Shown here in pieces: positions 4,790-6,739 of a stretch of DNA of 6,739 bases; position 1 is the first letter of the stretch, and the number at the start of each line of letters is the position of its first letter. This DNA is from Synergistales bacterium (GTDB lineage Bacteria; Synergistota; Synergistia; Synergistales; Aminobacteriaceae): contig BNVH01000127.1 in assembly GCA_025997955.1 (NCBI GenBank), positions 1-6,739 on the forward strand, read 5' to 3'. The notes below the pieces were generated by a model, which ran no database searches, was not told the DNA's origin, and was given only the letters and a program-made list of their open reading frames with translations. Position numbers and translations under genes: made by a program.

Positions 4790-6739
4790 ATGGCGCAAGA
4801 TACCGACAAGATAGCTCTTGAAAAAAACGCTTTGGACGAAAATATAACAAAAGCTATGGAGGGCGTCCTGACCGAAGAACAGCAAAAGCTGATAGAAGAC
4901 CTCGACAAAGAGGCCTCTGTCAGGACTTTAGAGAATCCCATTTCGGCTAAATTGTTCTACTGGCTTTGTATAGCCATAACGCTCTATCATTTTATAACGG
5001 CGTTTATCGGGACGCCCGTCGTGCTTGTGCATCGCTCGCTCCACGTGTCCATGATGCTCGTTCTGACGTTCGTGATGTATCCGTTCAGCAAAAAGAGTGG
5101 CTATGCGCGCATAACTTGGGTTGACGCGGTTTTGATTGTCCTTGCTCTCACCGCGCCTATCTATATCTGGTACGACTACATGGGCGTCGTGATGCGCGCC
5201 GGACGTCCGAGCACCGCCGATATGGTTATGGCTACGCTTTTGGTGGCGCTCACTATAGAGGCGACGCGTCGCGTGAGCGGCTGGGCTCTGCCTATTTTGA
5301 GCGTTGTCTTCATCGCCTACGGCCTGTGGGGGCGCAGTATGCCGGGTATGTTCATGCATAGGGGCTACACTTGGCTTCAGCTTTCCAACCACTTTTTCGC
5401 CAATACTGAGGGCATATACGGCTCGTCCGTCAGCGTGGCTACGAGTTATATTTATCTCTTTATATTGTTTGGCGCGGTGATGGGCAAATGCGGCATGGGG
5501 GCGTTCTTCAACGATGTAGCTATGGCTTTGGCCGGACACACTAAGGGCGGGCCCGCCAAGGTCTCGGTCATAGCGTCGGGGCTTCTCGGCTCCATAAACG
5601 GCTCAGCCGTGGCGAACGTGGTTACGACCGGGGCTTTCACCATTCCATTGATGAAAAAGACGGGATATTCAAAGGACTTTGCCGGAGCTGTCGAGGCGTC
5701 GGCGTCGGTTGGCGGACAGCTTTTGCCGCCCGTCATGGGAGCGGCGGCCTTTATTATGGCCGAGATGCTGAACATCTCCTACTCGGTCATAATCGTACAC
5801 GCGGCCATTCCGGCCTTGCTTTATTATCTTGGCATAATCATTCAGGTGCAGCTCAGAGCCGGCAAGAACAAACTTCTCGGACTTCCCAAAGACCAGCTTC
5901 CCAAGGTGATGAACGTACTCAAGGAAAAAGGGCACCTTCTTCTCCCGATAGCTATTTTGTTGTATCTCCTGCTGTTTTCCGGCACGACGGTTATTTATTC
6001 GGCCGTTTTGACGATAGTCGCGACCATCGTTATCGCCGCTTTCAAAAAGTCCACAAGGATGAGCCTCAAGGCTACCTGTGACGCGCTCGCGGAGGGCGCG
6101 CGCCAGACCGTCCCAGTCGCTATCGCCTGCGCCTGCGTCGGCATAGTCATAGGCACGACGTCCAAGACCGGCTTCGGCCTGACGATGGCCAACACCATAA
6201 TCATGCTCGGCGAGCAGAGCCTGTTGTTCACGCTCGTATTCACCATGATAACCTGCATGATCTTGGGCATGGGCGTCCCGTCGATTCCGGCCTACATAAT
6301 CACGGCGACGATAGCGGCGCCTGCGCTTGCCAAACTCGGCATACCGCATATATCGGCTCACATGTTCTCGTTTTATTTCGCCATGTTCGCGAACCTGACG
6401 CCGCCCGTGGCTTTGGCGGCGTTCGCCGCCGCTGGAATTTCGGGCGGAGACCCGATGAAGACGGGCTTTGCGGCTGTAAAGCTCGCCATAGCCGGCTTTA
6501 TAGTCCCCTACATGTTCATATATTCGCCACAGCTCCTGTTGATAGACACGTCGCTTCTTGAGGGGATTCGCGTGTCTGTTGGGGCGTGCCTTGGGGTGTT
6601 TTTAATAGCGGTGGCCGTGGAGGGGTATCTGTTTATAAAGATGAATGTCGTTTTGCGCTTGGTCGCGGCGGCCGGGTCACTGTGCCTTATCGACAGCGGT
6701 CTTACCACAGATATGATTGGGTTGGTCGTTTTGGCGCTT
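4790..6739 (+). CDS. TRAP transporter permease, fused DctQ-DctM type (TAXI partner), 3' end outside the window
   Basis: This is the inner-membrane permease that moves the solute bound by the TAXI receptor, driven in this family by a Na+ or H+ gradient. The frame is open for 650 codons to the last base with no stop; the family runs to roughly 620-700 residues, so probably only a short tail is missing. Residues 1-54 are charged and helical (cytoplasmic). Hydrophobic helices start at about residue 55 and continue to the end. The first four or so (including HRSLHVSMMLVLTFVMYPF, 81-99) form the DctQ-like part. The DctM-like part has the family motif GSINGSAVANVVTTGAFTIP (267-286), GGQLLPPVMGAAAF, LGMGVPSIPAYI (492-503) and MFANLTPPVALAAFAAAGI (532-550). 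The ribosome binding site AAGGAG (4776-4781) lies 8 nt before ATG. The gene is G+C-rich (bases 6121-6180 have 38 G+C of 60). It forms an operon with the upstream receptor gene. Confidence 0.95.
   Translation, partial: MAQDTDKIALEKNALDENITKAMEGVLTEEQQKLIEDLDKEASVRTLENPISAKLFYWLCIAITLYHFITAFIGTPVVLVHRSLHVSMMLVLTFVMYPFSKKSGYARITWVDAVLIVLALTAPIYIWYDYMGVVMRAGRPSTADMVMATLLVALTIEATRRVSGWALPILSVVFIAYGLWGRSMPGMFMHRGYTWLQLSNHFFANTEGIYGSSVSVATSYIYLFILFGAVMGKCGMGAFFNDVAMALAGHTKGGPAKVSVIASGLLGSINGSAVANVVTTGAFTIPLMKKTGYSKDFAGAVEASASVGGQLLPPVMGAAAFIMAEMLNISYSVIIVHAAIPALLYYLGIIIQVQLRAGKNKLLGLPKDQLPKVMNVLKEKGHLLLPIAILLYLLLFSGTTVIYSAVLTIVATIVIAAFKKSTRMSLKATCDALAEGARQTVPVAIACACVGIVIGTTSKTGFGLTMANTIIMLGEQSLLFTLVFTMITCMILGMGVPSIPAYIITATIAAPALAKLGIPHISAHMFSFYFAMFANLTPPVALAAFAAAGISGGDPMKTGFAAVKLAIAGFIVPYMFIYSPQLLLIDTSLLEGIRVSVGACLGVFLIAVAVEGYLFIKMNVVLRLVAAAGSLCLIDSGLTTDMIGLVVLAL

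Noticed and set aside
4239..4850. Long minus-strand open frame of about 200 codons opposite the TAXI receptor and the start of the permease
   Set aside because: It spans the receptor stop, the hairpin and the permease start in antisense and resembles no protein I recognise. The plus-strand genes are unambiguous family members.
4928..6361. Several long minus-strand open frames opposite the permease gene
   Set aside because: These are antisense shadows of a G+C-rich membrane protein gene, with low-complexity Arg/His/Asp-rich translations and no ribosome binding sites.

Overview
The window looks like a chromosomal segment of an anaerobic, flagellated bacterium of the Synergistota. This assignment is an inference from the gene combination: a flagellin, an Rpn/PD-(D/E)XK family protein, a DUF3084 membrane protein of the type recalled from that phylum, and a TAXI-type TRAP transporter. 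No rRNA, tRNA or marker gene is present to confirm it.

Layout. Positions 1-565 hold the 5' part of a flagellin gene on the minus strand (start at 565). At position 128 the reading frame runs into a perfect inverted copy of its own codons 44-86 (positions 1-127 mirror 308-434). The gene is therefore broken, most likely by a fold-back chimera at a contig end. A divergent 224-bp intergenic region (566-789) carries an operator-like cluster of short repeats and a strong extended -10 promoter for the next gene. Positions 790-1770 encode an A+T-rich Rpn-family protein (PD-(D/E)XK nuclease/transposase-like). It is bracketed by two near-identical 21-bp direct repeats (717-737 and 1781-1801) and looks like an inserted accessory gene.

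Positions 1973-3139 encode a two-helix, coiled-coil DUF3084 protein, which overlaps by 14 bp a ribonuclease HI gene (3126-3599). A strong intrinsic terminator (3612-3656) closes this pair. Positions 3720-4697 encode the periplasmic TAXI solute-binding protein. It is followed, after a 92-bp gap containing a 12-bp perfect hairpin, by the fused TRAP permease (4790 to the window end, no stop reached). Together these two genes make one sodium- or proton-coupled solute uptake system; the substrate cannot be read from the sequence.

Working picture: three ordinary housekeeping or transport units (flagellin, DUF3084-rnhA, TAXI-TRAP) with one mobile-looking Rpn gene placed between the flagellin and DUF3084 genes. 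I see no clearly new multi-gene system. The points most worth a second look are the repeat-bracketed, nearly leaderless Rpn gene, the GGGGCG-headed repeat family, and the flagellin palindrome.
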